Assembly: GCA_964480725.1 (NCBI GenBank)
Contig: CAYZQO010000019.1
Location: forward strand, 1-64,000
Length of the DNA stretch: 64,000 bases
From: JAFGBI01 sp964480725
GTDB taxonomy: Bacteria > Myxococcota_A > Polyangia > Polyangiales > Polyangiaceae
Direction: 5' to 3'
Positions 17,262 through 24,791 of the stretch are shown here, in pieces. Both the position numbers and the translations under genes were made by a program. A model generated the notes under the pieces. The model was not told where the DNA came from. It worked only from the letters and a program-made list of their open reading frames with translations, and did not search any database. Within the stretch, counting starts at the first letter, position 1, and each line of letters starts with the position of its first letter.

Positions 17262-18217
17262 GTAGCGACCGTGAGTGCCTTAGACCAGGCTTCCTCGTCG
17301 CCGCCAAGCCGCGCCCACCAGTGGCGCAGCGACGCCGGGATACGCGCCGTGATCTGCCAGGGGGGGGCGTTGGGGAGGGCCAACGTCAAGCGTGCTGCGT
17401 GCAACGCGACCCGGTCGAGCGGGACGATGGACCCGTCGTCGAGGACGAGCCGACGGGGGCCCCCGTGCTCGGCATCGCCGAGGAGAGCCGAACCGGCGGC
17501 GGCCGCGTGGATGCGAAGCTGGTGGGTCCGTCCGGTCGCGGGCGCGAGGGCGAGCAGAACCGCGCCGGGCTGCCCGGGCGCGACACCGCGTGCCGCGACG
17601 GTCACGGTCGCGAACCGCGTGAGCGCGAGACGAGTGGCCGTTCGGGGTGCGAACCGACGACCGATGGGCTCGTCCCAGGCTCCCGCGGGCGGTCGTGGCG
17701 CGGTCGCCGCGAGCCCCAGGTAACGCCGGACGAGCCGTCCTTCGGCGCGCCATCGCTCGAGATCGCGCCGCGCGGCCGCGCCGAGCGCGAGCAGCACGAC
17801 CCCACTCACCGGAGCGTCCAGCCGGGTCGCGGCGTGGAGATCCCGCTCTCGGACCCCGAGCGCCGCAGCGGCCAGGCGCCGCACCGAGCCGACGCCCCCG
17901 CGATGGTCCGGCTCGGTCGGGACGCCGGCTGGCTTCGCCACCGCGACGAGCCCGCCCCACCGGCCGAGCACCTCGACCCGTTCGGTGGCGACCCGCGGTC
18001 GACTGACGGTGATCACGGCACCCGCGGCGAGCGCGACCCCTCCGGTGCGGGCACGCACCCCGTCGACGAAGACCCGCCCCTCGCCGATGAGACGGCTCGC
18101 CTCAGGGACGAGCGGGTCGAGAAACCGTGCGAGGTGCCCCCCCGCCTCGGCGACGACCCAGACGGCGTCACCGAGGATGCGTCCCCGCGAGCGCCCGGCG
18201 TCCCGCGACCCGGTCAC
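17258..18217 (-). CDS. RluA-family RNA pseudouridine synthase
   Basis: Converts uridine to pseudouridine in rRNA or tRNA. The 319-residue protein has an N-terminal S4-like RNA-binding segment (about 25-75: HLARFLDPLV..RVFVDGVRA) and a catalytic domain with ATRLDAPVSGVVLLA, where the Asp of RLD is the nucleophile. PATGRTHQLRIHAAAAG matches the RxHQxRxH motif. The usual HRLDxxTSG is altered to TRLDAPVSG. The exact target site cannot be told. The gene overlaps both neighbours by 4 bp. Confidence 0.85.
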   Translation of the reverse strand: MTGSRDAGRSRGRILGDAVWVVAEAGGHLARFLDPLVPEASRLIGEGRVFVDGVRARTGGVALAAGAVITVSRPRVATERVEVLGRWGGLVAVAKPAGVPTEPDHRGGVGSVRRLAAAALGVRERDLHAATRLDAPVSGVVLLALGAAARRDLERWRAEGRLVRRYLGLAATAPRPPAGAWDEPIGRRFAPRTATRLALTRFATVTVAARGVAPGQPGAVLLALAPATGRTHQLRIHAAAAGSALLGDAEHGGPRRLVLDDGSIVPLDRVALHAARLTLALPNAPPWQITARIPASLRHWWARLGGDEEAWSKALTVAT

Positions 18218-18588
18218 GGCTCGGGATCGACCGGCGCGCTGCCGCAGGCGCGCCGCACGAGCTCGGTCAGCGCGGGATCGCGGCTGAGCTCCGCGCGCAG
18301 GGTGCGGCGAACGAACTCGAGGTCGTCCGGCCCGAGGTGGGCGAGGTGGCTCGTCGCCGCCTGTACCCGCAGGTCGAGGTACTGCGCGACGTCGATCTCG
18401 CCCCGCTCGAGGCGGGCGAGCGGGGTATCCCCCGCGCCCACCGTCGCCGCCGACGGCAACGGGTCTGCCTGGGCCGACGGCTCCACGCGGAAGGGCGTCG
18501 TTGCCGCGGCAGCCCCCGCGACCGGCGCGGCACCCGTTGGGGGGGGGACCGGCCCCAAGCCTGGCTTGCCGATGCCGTCGATGCTCAT
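18214..18588 (-). CDS. Small hypothetical protein
   Basis: 124 residues, with a disordered Pro/Gly/Ala-rich first half and a helical second half (PLARLERGEIDVAQYLDLRV, then HLAHLGPDDLEFVRRTLRAEL). No domain was recognised. The 4-bp overlap with the pseudouridine synthase start indicates coupling. The next upstream gene on the strand also pairs a disordered N-terminus with a helical C-terminus. Confidence 0.6.
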   Translation of the reverse strand: MSIDGIGKPGLGPVPPPTGAAPVAGAAAATTPFRVEPSAQADPLPSAATVGAGDTPLARLERGEIDVAQYLDLRVQAATSHLAHLGPDDLEFVRRTLRAELSRDPALTELVRRACGSAPVDPEP

Positions 18589-18704
18589 GGGGGAGTCATT
18601 CTACGATTGCCGGGGCGACACGGCGACGGGATTGCGCCTGCACGGCGAGGGACGGAGTTCCGTGCGACCGCGGCCGGAGGGTCAGCGGGCACCGCGCCCC
18701 CGCG

Positions 18705-19202
18705 CTAGCGGATGTTGCCAATGGCGTTCTTGATCGTGTCGTGGCGGGCCTTGAGAACGTTGCTGAGGGCGGTGTAGGCGTTGCTCTCCGAGCTGATGCG
18801 CTCCTGGAGCTCGAGGTACTGCAGGGTGCGATCCGAGCCCGTCGTGAGCGCCGCCTCGACCCCCGTCGCCGCCACCGGCCCCGTCGTGGCGGTGAAATCG
18901 CCAGGCTCGCCCGAGGCCGAGGCCGCCGCCAGGGCGAGCCCCCCGGAGCTTCCCGAGGCGCCCTCCGGCGAGGCGGGGCTGCCACCGGTGCCGCCGGCGC
19001 TGGGCGCGGAGCGAAACGCGGCAGCGAGGATGGGGCCGCCCGGAAGACGGACGGCAGCGGATTCCGCGCCAGAGAGGACGGCGTCCGCGCTGGCGTCCAT
19101 TACGGCGCGAAATGGCCGCGCCGGCGGCGGGGTGACGCGGGGGGCGGTGAAGGTCCGGGTGACCCCGTTCGAGGGGCCCGACGTGGCGATGCGAGTGGTC
19201 AT
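18705..19202 (-). CDS. Small hypothetical protein with C-terminal helix
   Basis: 165 residues. The first 110 are Ala/Ser/Gly/Pro-rich and probably disordered; the last 45 form a predicted amphipathic helix (YLELQERISSESNAYTALSN, then KARHDTIKNAIGNIR). The disordered-plus-terminal-helix layout recalls small rod or needle subunits of type III export systems, but that is only a resemblance by eye. AAGGAGA lies about 6 bases before ATG 19202, a good ribosome binding site. No secretion genes are in the window. Confidence 0.6.
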   Translation of the reverse strand: MTTRIATSGPSNGVTRTFTAPRVTPPPARPFRAVMDASADAVLSGAESAAVRLPGGPILAAAFRSAPSAGGTGGSPASPEGASGSSGGLALAAASASGEPGDFTATTGPVAATGVEAALTTGSDRTLQYLELQERISSESNAYTALSNVLKARHDTIKNAIGNIR

Positions 19203-19327
19203 CGGGGGTCTCCTTGGGTGACGACGATCCTCTGGTCGGCCAGCGCGCCTCGCAGTTTCGCGTTCCGAACGGGTAGGCGCCGGCGACCGGAAGAAAACGG
19301 CGCTCCGGGGCTCGGGGCAGGGTCGGG

Positions 19328-20242
19328 TCAGAAAGAAAGCTGGACGGTGACGCCACCGCCGCGGCCCGCCACCGGGGTCGGGGTCACGCGCAAACGCTTG
19401 ACGTCGTCGCGCTCTAGTTCGCGGCGACCGCCCACCGCGCCCGCGATGAGCAGCGCCGCACCGAAGGCCTGAACGGCGCCCTCACCCGCGATGATGGCCA
19501 GCCGGGAGGCGGCGCCCAGGGCGTTCTTGACGCACTCCTTGACCTCCGCCTCCGTCGCCGCGATGGCGTTCGCGTCCATGCCGATGTTGACCTCGAAGCT
19601 GCAGGGGTTCTTCTGCTTCGCCGAGAGAGCGATCCACGGGCCGATGACGGGGATGGCGAGCGCACCGTCCTTCTCGCCCCCGTCCTTGCCGGCACCGGTA
19701 GCGAGCGCGAGCAGGTACCCGACGCCCAGTGTGACCCCACCACCCACGAGCAAGCCGTGTGCCGGGCGATAGATGAGATGGTACCCGGGGGGGACAGGCA
19801 GGCCCCGACGATACGGGAGAAGAGCGGGACCCAGGACTGGCGCCGGCGGCTCGGTGGTCGAGGCGGGTGGGCCACCGAGCGGCGCTGAGCCGCTCGGATC
19901 GGCTCCGGATTCCGAGGGAGCGGCAGGAGGCGGCGGCGCTGCCGCCGCCGGTTCACCGTAGTCCGGCGGCGGCAGCGAGGCGGGCGGCGGGGTGTACGGG
20001 ACGGGGCCCGGAGGGGGGGACGCCCCCCCTTCGGGTTGGCCGGGGAGCTCAGGGAAGCTCGCGCTGGCCTGCGCGCGCACGACCCCGGGGGTGAGGCAGA
20101 GCAGCGACGTCACGAGGAGCGCGGCCCGCGCGGCGTCACGCCGTCGAATCGTTGGCTCCGTCGCTCCAAACCCGAGGGCACGGCCCTCCTTCGTGCGAAC
20201 CACGGGGACACCATAGCGCGACGAGCGACGGCCCGGAGGCAC
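19328..20242 (-). CDS. Predicted secreted or membrane protein, unknown
   Basis: 304 residues with a signal-like hydrophobic stretch (about 38-60, LLVTSLLCLTPGVVRAQA). A Pro-rich linker (about 65-130) leads to a region with a Gly-rich hydrophobic helix (HGLLVGGGVTLGVGYLLALA) and a second helix near 265-285. The C-terminus ends in alternating hydrophobics (GGGVTVQLSF), as in outer-membrane strands. GTG 20203 is a possible later start that shortens the n-region. The family was not recognised. Confidence 0.55.
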   Translation of the reverse strand: MPPGRRSSRYGVPVVRTKEGRALGFGATEPTIRRRDAARAALLVTSLLCLTPGVVRAQASASFPELPGQPEGGASPPPGPVPYTPPPASLPPPDYGEPAAAAPPPPAAPSESGADPSGSAPLGGPPASTTEPPAPVLGPALLPYRRGLPVPPGYHLIYRPAHGLLVGGGVTLGVGYLLALATGAGKDGGEKDGALAIPVIGPWIALSAKQKNPCSFEVNIGMDANAIAATEAEVKECVKNALGAASRLAIIAGEGAVQAFGAALLIAGAVGGRRELERDDVKRLRVTPTPVAGRGGGVTVQLSF

Positions 20243-20329
20243 CGTCGCACCGATTCCCGATCCGGAGAGGAAGCTGGGGCCGCGGGTGCCCGCGCGACCG
20301 CCCCACCGGCGCCAGCACTGTCCCCTCCG

Positions 20330-21340
20330 TCAGATCCCCAGCCAGTCCGCAGCGTCGACGGTGTCGGCCCCGTGCCGGAGCTCGAAGTACATCGAGCCAC
20401 CGTCCAGATCCCTCGCGACGCTCCCCAGCGGGGCACCGGCGGCGACGTCGTCTCCCACCTGAACGTCGATCGTGCCCAGGGCCGCGCTCACCGAGAAGTA
20501 GCGGTCACCGTGGTCGATGATCACCGTCCGACCGTAGGCGGCGTACTCGTCCGCGAACGCGACGCGACCCGGATACACGGCGCGCACCACCGAACCGGGC
20601 GCGGCGCGCACGTCCACCCCGGGGCCCTCGATGCCCGGACGACGGGCCACCTGGAGCACGGTGCGTCCCGCCACGGGGAACGGGAGCCGGCCCTGGGTCG
20701 CCTGGAACCCCGCCGCGCCGAGCATCGGGTCGACGGGTCCGGCACCGGGACCGTAGACGACGGCGCCCCCCGGACCGGCGCCCTCGAAGGCCCGCCGAAA
20801 CGCCTGCTCTCGGTCGCGCGCGGCGAGCAGCGCCGAGTGCGCCTGGGCCATCGTCTGCCGCTGTGCTCGCGCCACGGCGAGGCGGGCGTCGAGGTCGCGC
20901 AGCCGGGTGGTCACGACCTCGCGATCACGGACGATGGCACGCTGCTCCGCTAGCTCGCGCTCCGCGGCGCGCCGGAGGCGCTCGAGCCGGGAGGCATGAT
21001 CGACGAGCGCCGAGAAGCCCCCGGTGACCGGGAGCAGTCCGGTCCGAGTGGCGCGGACGTAGGCCCGACCGAACACCACGGTCCGCATGAGCGACTGGCG
21101 CTCCCGCTCCTTCAACACGCGCTGCTCGCGCTGCGTGGCCCGCTGCTCCCCCTCGAGCCGGGCGACAGTGGTGTCGAGGGCGTCGGGATCCGGCGGCAAG
21201 GGGTCGCTGGAGTCCGGTGGACGGGCCACCGGCTGGAGCGACGCCGGGTCCGCCGGAGCGGCCACCGCCTCGGCGCCGGGGTGGACCCCGGCGACCGGCA
21301 CCGCGGCGAGGACGAGCAGGATCGCGGGACGGAGGCGCAT
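20330..21340 (-). CDS. envC: EnvC-like amidase activator, degenerate LytM
   Basis: A 336-residue periplasmic protein: signal sequence, long coiled coil (about 50-185) and a C-terminal M23/LytM domain (about 225-330). Active LytM enzymes need a HxxxD zinc motif and HxH. Here the first motif reads GIEGPGVDV (His lost, Asp kept) and the second reads MYFELRHG, as in the non-catalytic EnvC/NlpD group that activates cell-wall amidases. The gene ends the ftsE-ftsX-envC cluster, 11 bases after ftsX. This order matches the FtsEX-EnvC system that couples ATP hydrolysis to septal peptidoglycan splitting. Confidence 0.85.
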   Translation of the reverse strand: MRLRPAILLVLAAVPVAGVHPGAEAVAAPADPASLQPVARPPDSSDPLPPDPDALDTTVARLEGEQRATQREQRVLKERERQSLMRTVVFGRAYVRATRTGLLPVTGGFSALVDHASRLERLRRAAERELAEQRAIVRDREVVTTRLRDLDARLAVARAQRQTMAQAHSALLAARDREQAFRRAFEGAGPGGAVVYGPGAGPVDPMLGAAGFQATQGRLPFPVAGRTVLQVARRPGIEGPGVDVRAAPGSVVRAVYPGRVAFADEYAAYGRTVIIDHGDRYFSVSAALGTIDVQVGDDVAAGAPLGSVARDLDGGSMYFELRHGADTVDAADWLGI

Positions 21341-21351
21341 CGAGGGTCACC

Positions 21352-22221
21352 CTAGACGGACAGGAGGCGACGCAGACTGAGGAAGGCGGCGCCGGCCCCG
21401 AGCAGCGCCCCGAGTCCCACCATGGCGACCTGGGCGACGAGCGGCAGGAAGATCGGCGTCACGCCGAGCAGCACACCCAACGAGGCGTCGAAATGACCGC
21501 GCACGATCGCGTAGAGCACAGCGAGGAGCGCCACTGCGAGCGCAGCGCCGATGGCGCCCTGAGCCGCCCCCTCGATGACGAACGGGCGCCGCACGTAGCC
21601 ATCGGTCGCGCCGACCAGCTTGAGCACCTCGACCTCGATTCGCCGCCTCTGCAGGGCGAGACGGATGGTCGAGGACACGACGCTCACCACCGCCGCTAGC
21701 ACGATGATCGCCAGGATCGCCGCCGCGGTGACGCCGCCCGAGAGCAGGGCGCCGAGACGCTGGCTCCAAGCGCCGTAGGTTTCGACCCGCTCGACCATCG
21801 GGAGCGCCGCGAGCTGGCCGGAGACGGTCTCGAGGCGCGCCGCCGCGTCGTCGCCCGCCAGGTCCACCTCCAGCGAGGCCGGGAACGCCTCCCCGGGGAG
21901 CGCGGCCAGGACCTCGTCGGCCCGGTCGTTCAGGAGCTCGCGGCGCGCGTCGGCGCTCGACACGAAGCGCACATCGGTGACCCCCGCCGTGGCCCGAAGC
22001 GCTCGCTCCACCGTCCGCACTTGCTCCTCGGTCACCGCGGGGTCGAGGTACACGGAGGCTCTCCCCGTGCTCGCCCAGCGGGCGCGTACCCCTTGAACAT
22101 TGAAGACGACGAGCAGCGCCGAGGCCAGGCACACGAAGGCGACACAGACGGAGAAGATGCTGAGGAGGTGGAGCCGCCAGTCGTTGCGGCCCCCACGCCA
22201 AGCACGATCGAGCGGGGTCAT
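21352..22221 (-). CDS. ftsX: Cell division membrane protein FtsX
   Basis: Integral membrane partner of FtsE. The 289-residue protein has a first membrane helix (about 20-45), a periplasmic loop (about 50-155, where EnvC would dock), and three C-terminal helices. The FtsX/MacB permease signature lies at LQRRRIEVEVLKLVGATDGYVRRPF. It relays ATP-driven movement to the periplasmic activator. It lies 8 bases after ftsE and 11 before envC, so the three genes form one operon. Confidence 0.92.
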   Translation of the reverse strand: MTPLDRAWRGGRNDWRLHLLSIFSVCVAFVCLASALLVVFNVQGVRARWASTGRASVYLDPAVTEEQVRTVERALRATAGVTDVRFVSSADARRELLNDRADEVLAALPGEAFPASLEVDLAGDDAAARLETVSGQLAALPMVERVETYGAWSQRLGALLSGGVTAAAILAIIVLAAVVSVVSSTIRLALQRRRIEVEVLKLVGATDGYVRRPFVIEGAAQGAIGAALAVALLAVLYAIVRGHFDASLGVLLGVTPIFLPLVAQVAMVGLGALLGAGAAFLSLRRLLSV

Positions 22222-22229
22222 GCGGCCTC

Positions 22230-23018
22230 CTACGCAACGCGAAGATCGACGTCGTCGAGCCCCTCGTCGAGCCCGTTCGGAACGTCGGTCGCCTTGCCTT
22301 CGTCCAGAACCACGATCCGACGGGGGCGCACGTCCAGCAGCGTGCGATCGTGGGTGGCGAAGAGCACGGTGACACCGGTGTCGTGGATGTCCTCGAACAA
22401 CCCGAGGATGTCCACGGCGAGCTGGGGATCGAGGTTGCCGGTGGGCTCGTCCGCGAGCACGAGGGCCGGCTCTCCGACGATGGCGCGCGCGATGGCGACC
22501 CGCTGCTGTTCCCCTCCCGAGAGCACCCCGGCGAGATCCTTGCCACGGCCCCCGAGACCGACCCGCTCGAGGGTCTCGCCAACGCGGGTGCGGATGATCC
22601 TCGGCGCGACGCCCAGCACCTCGAGCGGTACCCCGACGTTCTCGAAGACGCTCCAGTTCTGGACGAGCTTGAAGTCCTGGAACACGATCCCGAGGTTCCG
22701 GCGGAGGTACGGGATGCTGGATGCGGCCAGGCGCCCGACCTCCCGCCCCAGGAACAAGATACGGCCGGCGTCCACCTGCTCGGCGGCGTAGAGGAGCCGG
22801 AGGAGGGTGCTCTTGCCGGCCCCCGACGGCCCGGTGATGAAGACGAACTCACCGCGCTGGATCTCGAGGGTCAGACCCCGGAGCACGGGAGCGTCGGCGC
22901 GGTACGCCTTGTGGACCCCCTCGAAGACGAGGATCGGGCGGCTCGCCGCGGTAGCATCGAAACGACTCCCCGCGCGGAGCGCCTGACGGAAGGCACGCTT
23001 GCCCGACGGGGTGTCCAT
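22230..23018 (-). CDS. ftsE: Cell division ATP-binding protein FtsE
   Basis: ABC-type ATPase driving FtsX. It has Walker A (GPSGAGKST), Q-loop (VFQDFKLV), signature LSGGEQQRVAIARA, Walker B (ALVLADEPT) and switch His (FATHD), all intact. The length is 262 residues from ATG 23018; an N-terminal extension of about 28 residues precedes the usual start of the domain (ILVFEGVHKAYR). The frame is open to 23087 but that part overlaps the divergent promoter region. First gene of the ftsE-ftsX-envC operon. Confidence 0.93.
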   Translation of the reverse strand: MDTPSGKRAFRQALRAGSRFDATAASRPILVFEGVHKAYRADAPVLRGLTLEIQRGEFVFITGPSGAGKSTLLRLLYAAEQVDAGRILFLGREVGRLAASSIPYLRRNLGIVFQDFKLVQNWSVFENVGVPLEVLGVAPRIIRTRVGETLERVGLGGRGKDLAGVLSGGEQQRVAIARAIVGEPALVLADEPTGNLDPQLAVDILGLFEDIHDTGVTVLFATHDRTLLDVRPRRIVVLDEGKATDVPNGLDEGLDDVDLRVA

Positions 23019-23090
23019 GGCACCCGGGTACCAGGACGTCTCGTGACCACACAACTTTTCTGCGGTACCCCCGCCAACTCTCCCCACCCC
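23019..23090. promoter_or_regulatory. Divergent control region ftsE / formyltransferase-like gene
   Basis: These 72 bases separate two divergent genes. The middle (ACAACTTTTC) is locally AT-rich and could hold a -10-like element, but no confident promoter was identified. Confidence 0.3.
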
Positions 23091-23999
23091 ATGCGGCTCG
23101 CTTACTTCGGACTACCGCTCGCCGGCTGCCTGCTCTCGGCGGACGGCCACGAGGTGGCGCTGGCCGTGCTGGCGCCCGTGCCTGCCGTGGGGACGCGCCG
23201 CCTCGTCCGGCGCCTTGGGCCAGATCGCGTCGTGCGGGTCGACGGCGAAAGCCGGTACGTCGAGGAGGTGGCCGAGCGCCTCGAGGCGCTCGCGCCCGAC
23301 CTGGTCGTCTCCTGGTTCTGGACGAGGAGGCTGCCCGCCGACTGGATCGCGCGGGGCCGCCTGGGCGGGATCGGCGTGCATCCGTCGCTGCTCCCGCGTC
23401 ACCGGGGCCCGAATCCCTATTTCTGGACCATCGATGCCGGCGACCCATTCACCGGGGTGACTGTGCACCGCCTCACGGAGGAGTACGACCGCGGTGAGGT
23501 ACTGGCGACCCGCACCGTGGCGGTTGGCGAGCGCGACGCCTGGCAGCTGGCGCGCGCGCTCGACCGCCCGAGCCTCGCGGCGCTGCGCGAGACGGTCCGC
23601 CGCCTCGCCGATAGCGAGGTCGCTGGCGAACCCCAACTCGAGGCCGGGGCGACCTGGGCCCCGGAACCGACCGGCAACGCGCTCCGCGTCGACTGGAACT
23701 GGTCTTCGGCGCGCGCATTGCGCCGCATCCGCGCGCTCGCCCCGGTCCCGGGCCTGGCCCTCGAGATCCGGGGCGTGCGCTGCTTCGTGCTGGCGGCCGC
23801 GCCGAGCAGCGAGCTCCCCCCCGCGCTGCTGCCTGGCGAGGCCGGCGTCGCGCGCGGCGGACCGCGGCGGGTCCTCCTGCGCACCGGCGACGGCGCGATC
23901 GCGGTGACCGCCGCGGTCATCGCCGACGACACGGACGCGGACGAGGGGGTTCGCGTCAACGGCGAGGAACTTGCCCGCCGGATCTTCGGGCCGGGGTGA
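23091..23999 (+). CDS. Formyltransferase-fold protein, catalytic Asn missing
   Basis: 302 residues with the methionyl-tRNA formyltransferase fold. The motif GVHPSLLPRHRGPNPYFW corresponds to NxHxSLLPxxRGxxP, and VTVHRLTEEYDRGEVL carries the conserved Asp (Asp133). His97 is present but the Asn normally two residues earlier is Gly95. A C-terminal domain (about 210-300) could be a tRNA- or substrate-binding barrel. Without the Asn, normal N10-formyl-THF transfer is doubtful; the protein might be a sugar-formyltransferase-like paralogue. The true fmt gene is not in this window. ATG 23091 follows 72 bases from ftsE. Confidence 0.7.
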   Translation: MRLAYFGLPLAGCLLSADGHEVALAVLAPVPAVGTRRLVRRLGPDRVVRVDGESRYVEEVAERLEALAPDLVVSWFWTRRLPADWIARGRLGGIGVHPSLLPRHRGPNPYFWTIDAGDPFTGVTVHRLTEEYDRGEVLATRTVAVGERDAWQLARALDRPSLAALRETVRRLADSEVAGEPQLEAGATWAPEPTGNALRVDWNWSSARALRRIRALAPVPGLALEIRGVRCFVLAAAPSSELPPALLPGEAGVARGGPRRVLLRTGDGAIAVTAAVIADDTDADEGVRVNGEELARRIFGPG

Positions 24000-24026
24000 T
24001 AGACTTCGGCCGACGGAGGCTGCTGG

Positions 24027-24791
24027 ATGAGCGACCCCACCACCATCGCCCGCTCGGCCCGGGAGGACCTCTCGCGCGCCCTCGGCCAGCTCCAGTCGCC
24101 GGGAGCGCCGGCCGCGCTGCTGGCTGCCGCGGAGCCGATCGCAGCCGCGATGAGGGTGCTCCGCGGCATCGAGCTCGGCAGCGGAGGAGCGGTCGAGCCC
24201 GCGGCTCGAGAGGCGCTCGGCGCAGTGCGACGCGCGCTCGGTCAGCTGCAGGAGCTGCTCGGCGCCCACCCGACGGTCGACGACGCGGTCGAGGTGGTCG
24301 CGGGCTCGCTGTCGCTGGTGCACGATCTGGCGCGAATCTCGGGCGCCGCGCCGCGCGCGGCGCGGGAGGCGACCGAGGGACCGGCACCGCCTCAGGCAGC
24401 GCCGGAGCGGGGTGGGCCTCCCCACGGGCAGCCACACGCCGGGGCCGCGGCAGCAGCCCACCTCGCGGTCACCGTCGATCTCGGCGCGCACAGCGCGACC
24501 AACTTCTACCGCGGGCTGACCGGAGCCGACGTGGTGCAGTCGGGGGGGATCTTCGTCGCCACCTACCAGATCCCAGCCGTCGGCCAGCCCGTGGTCCTGC
24601 GCATCGCGCTCCCCGGCGGGTACGCGTTCGAAGCGCGCGGAGTCGTGCGCTGGACCCGTGACGCCCCCGACCTCGGCGCGCAGTCCCCGCCGGGTTTCGG
24701 CGCGCGCTTCACGGACATCACCCCCGAAGGGCGCCAGCTCGTGCACCGCTACGTGCGGAACCGCGAGCCGCTGCTCCACGACGACCCGTGA
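24027..24791 (+). CDS. PilZ-domain protein (myxobacterial type)
   Basis: 254 residues: a helical N-terminal region (about 1-110), an Ala/Pro-rich linker, and a C-terminal domain (about 145-250) with NFYRGLTGADVVQSGGIFVAT, GYAFEARGVVRWTRDA, GFGARFTDIT and RYVRNREPLL. This pattern is the PilZ subfamily of myxobacteria that is often linked to cyclic di-GMP or motility. The usual RxxxR and DxSxxG cyclic-di-GMP contacts are only partly visible, so nucleotide binding is uncertain. Its stop overlaps the next start by 4 bp. Confidence 0.75.
   Translation: MSDPTTIARSAREDLSRALGQLQSPGAPAALLAAAEPIAAAMRVLRGIELGSGGAVEPAAREALGAVRRALGQLQELLGAHPTVDDAVEVVAGSLSLVHDLARISGAAPRAAREATEGPAPPQAAPERGGPPHGQPHAGAAAAAHLAVTVDLGAHSATNFYRGLTGADVVQSGGIFVATYQIPAVGQPVVLRIALPGGYAFEARGVVRWTRDAPDLGAQSPPGFGARFTDITPEGRQLVHRYVRNREPLLHDDP

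Noticed and set aside
12906..17723. A 1,605-codon open frame on the plus strand across several minus-strand genes
   Set aside because: It is Arg/Gly/Pro-rich with no domains and lies antisense to clear genes. High GC content removes stop codons from many frames in this DNA.
20330..21340. Active M23 endopeptidase
   Set aside because: The first zinc-binding His is missing and the HxH motif is not formed, as in EnvC activators.
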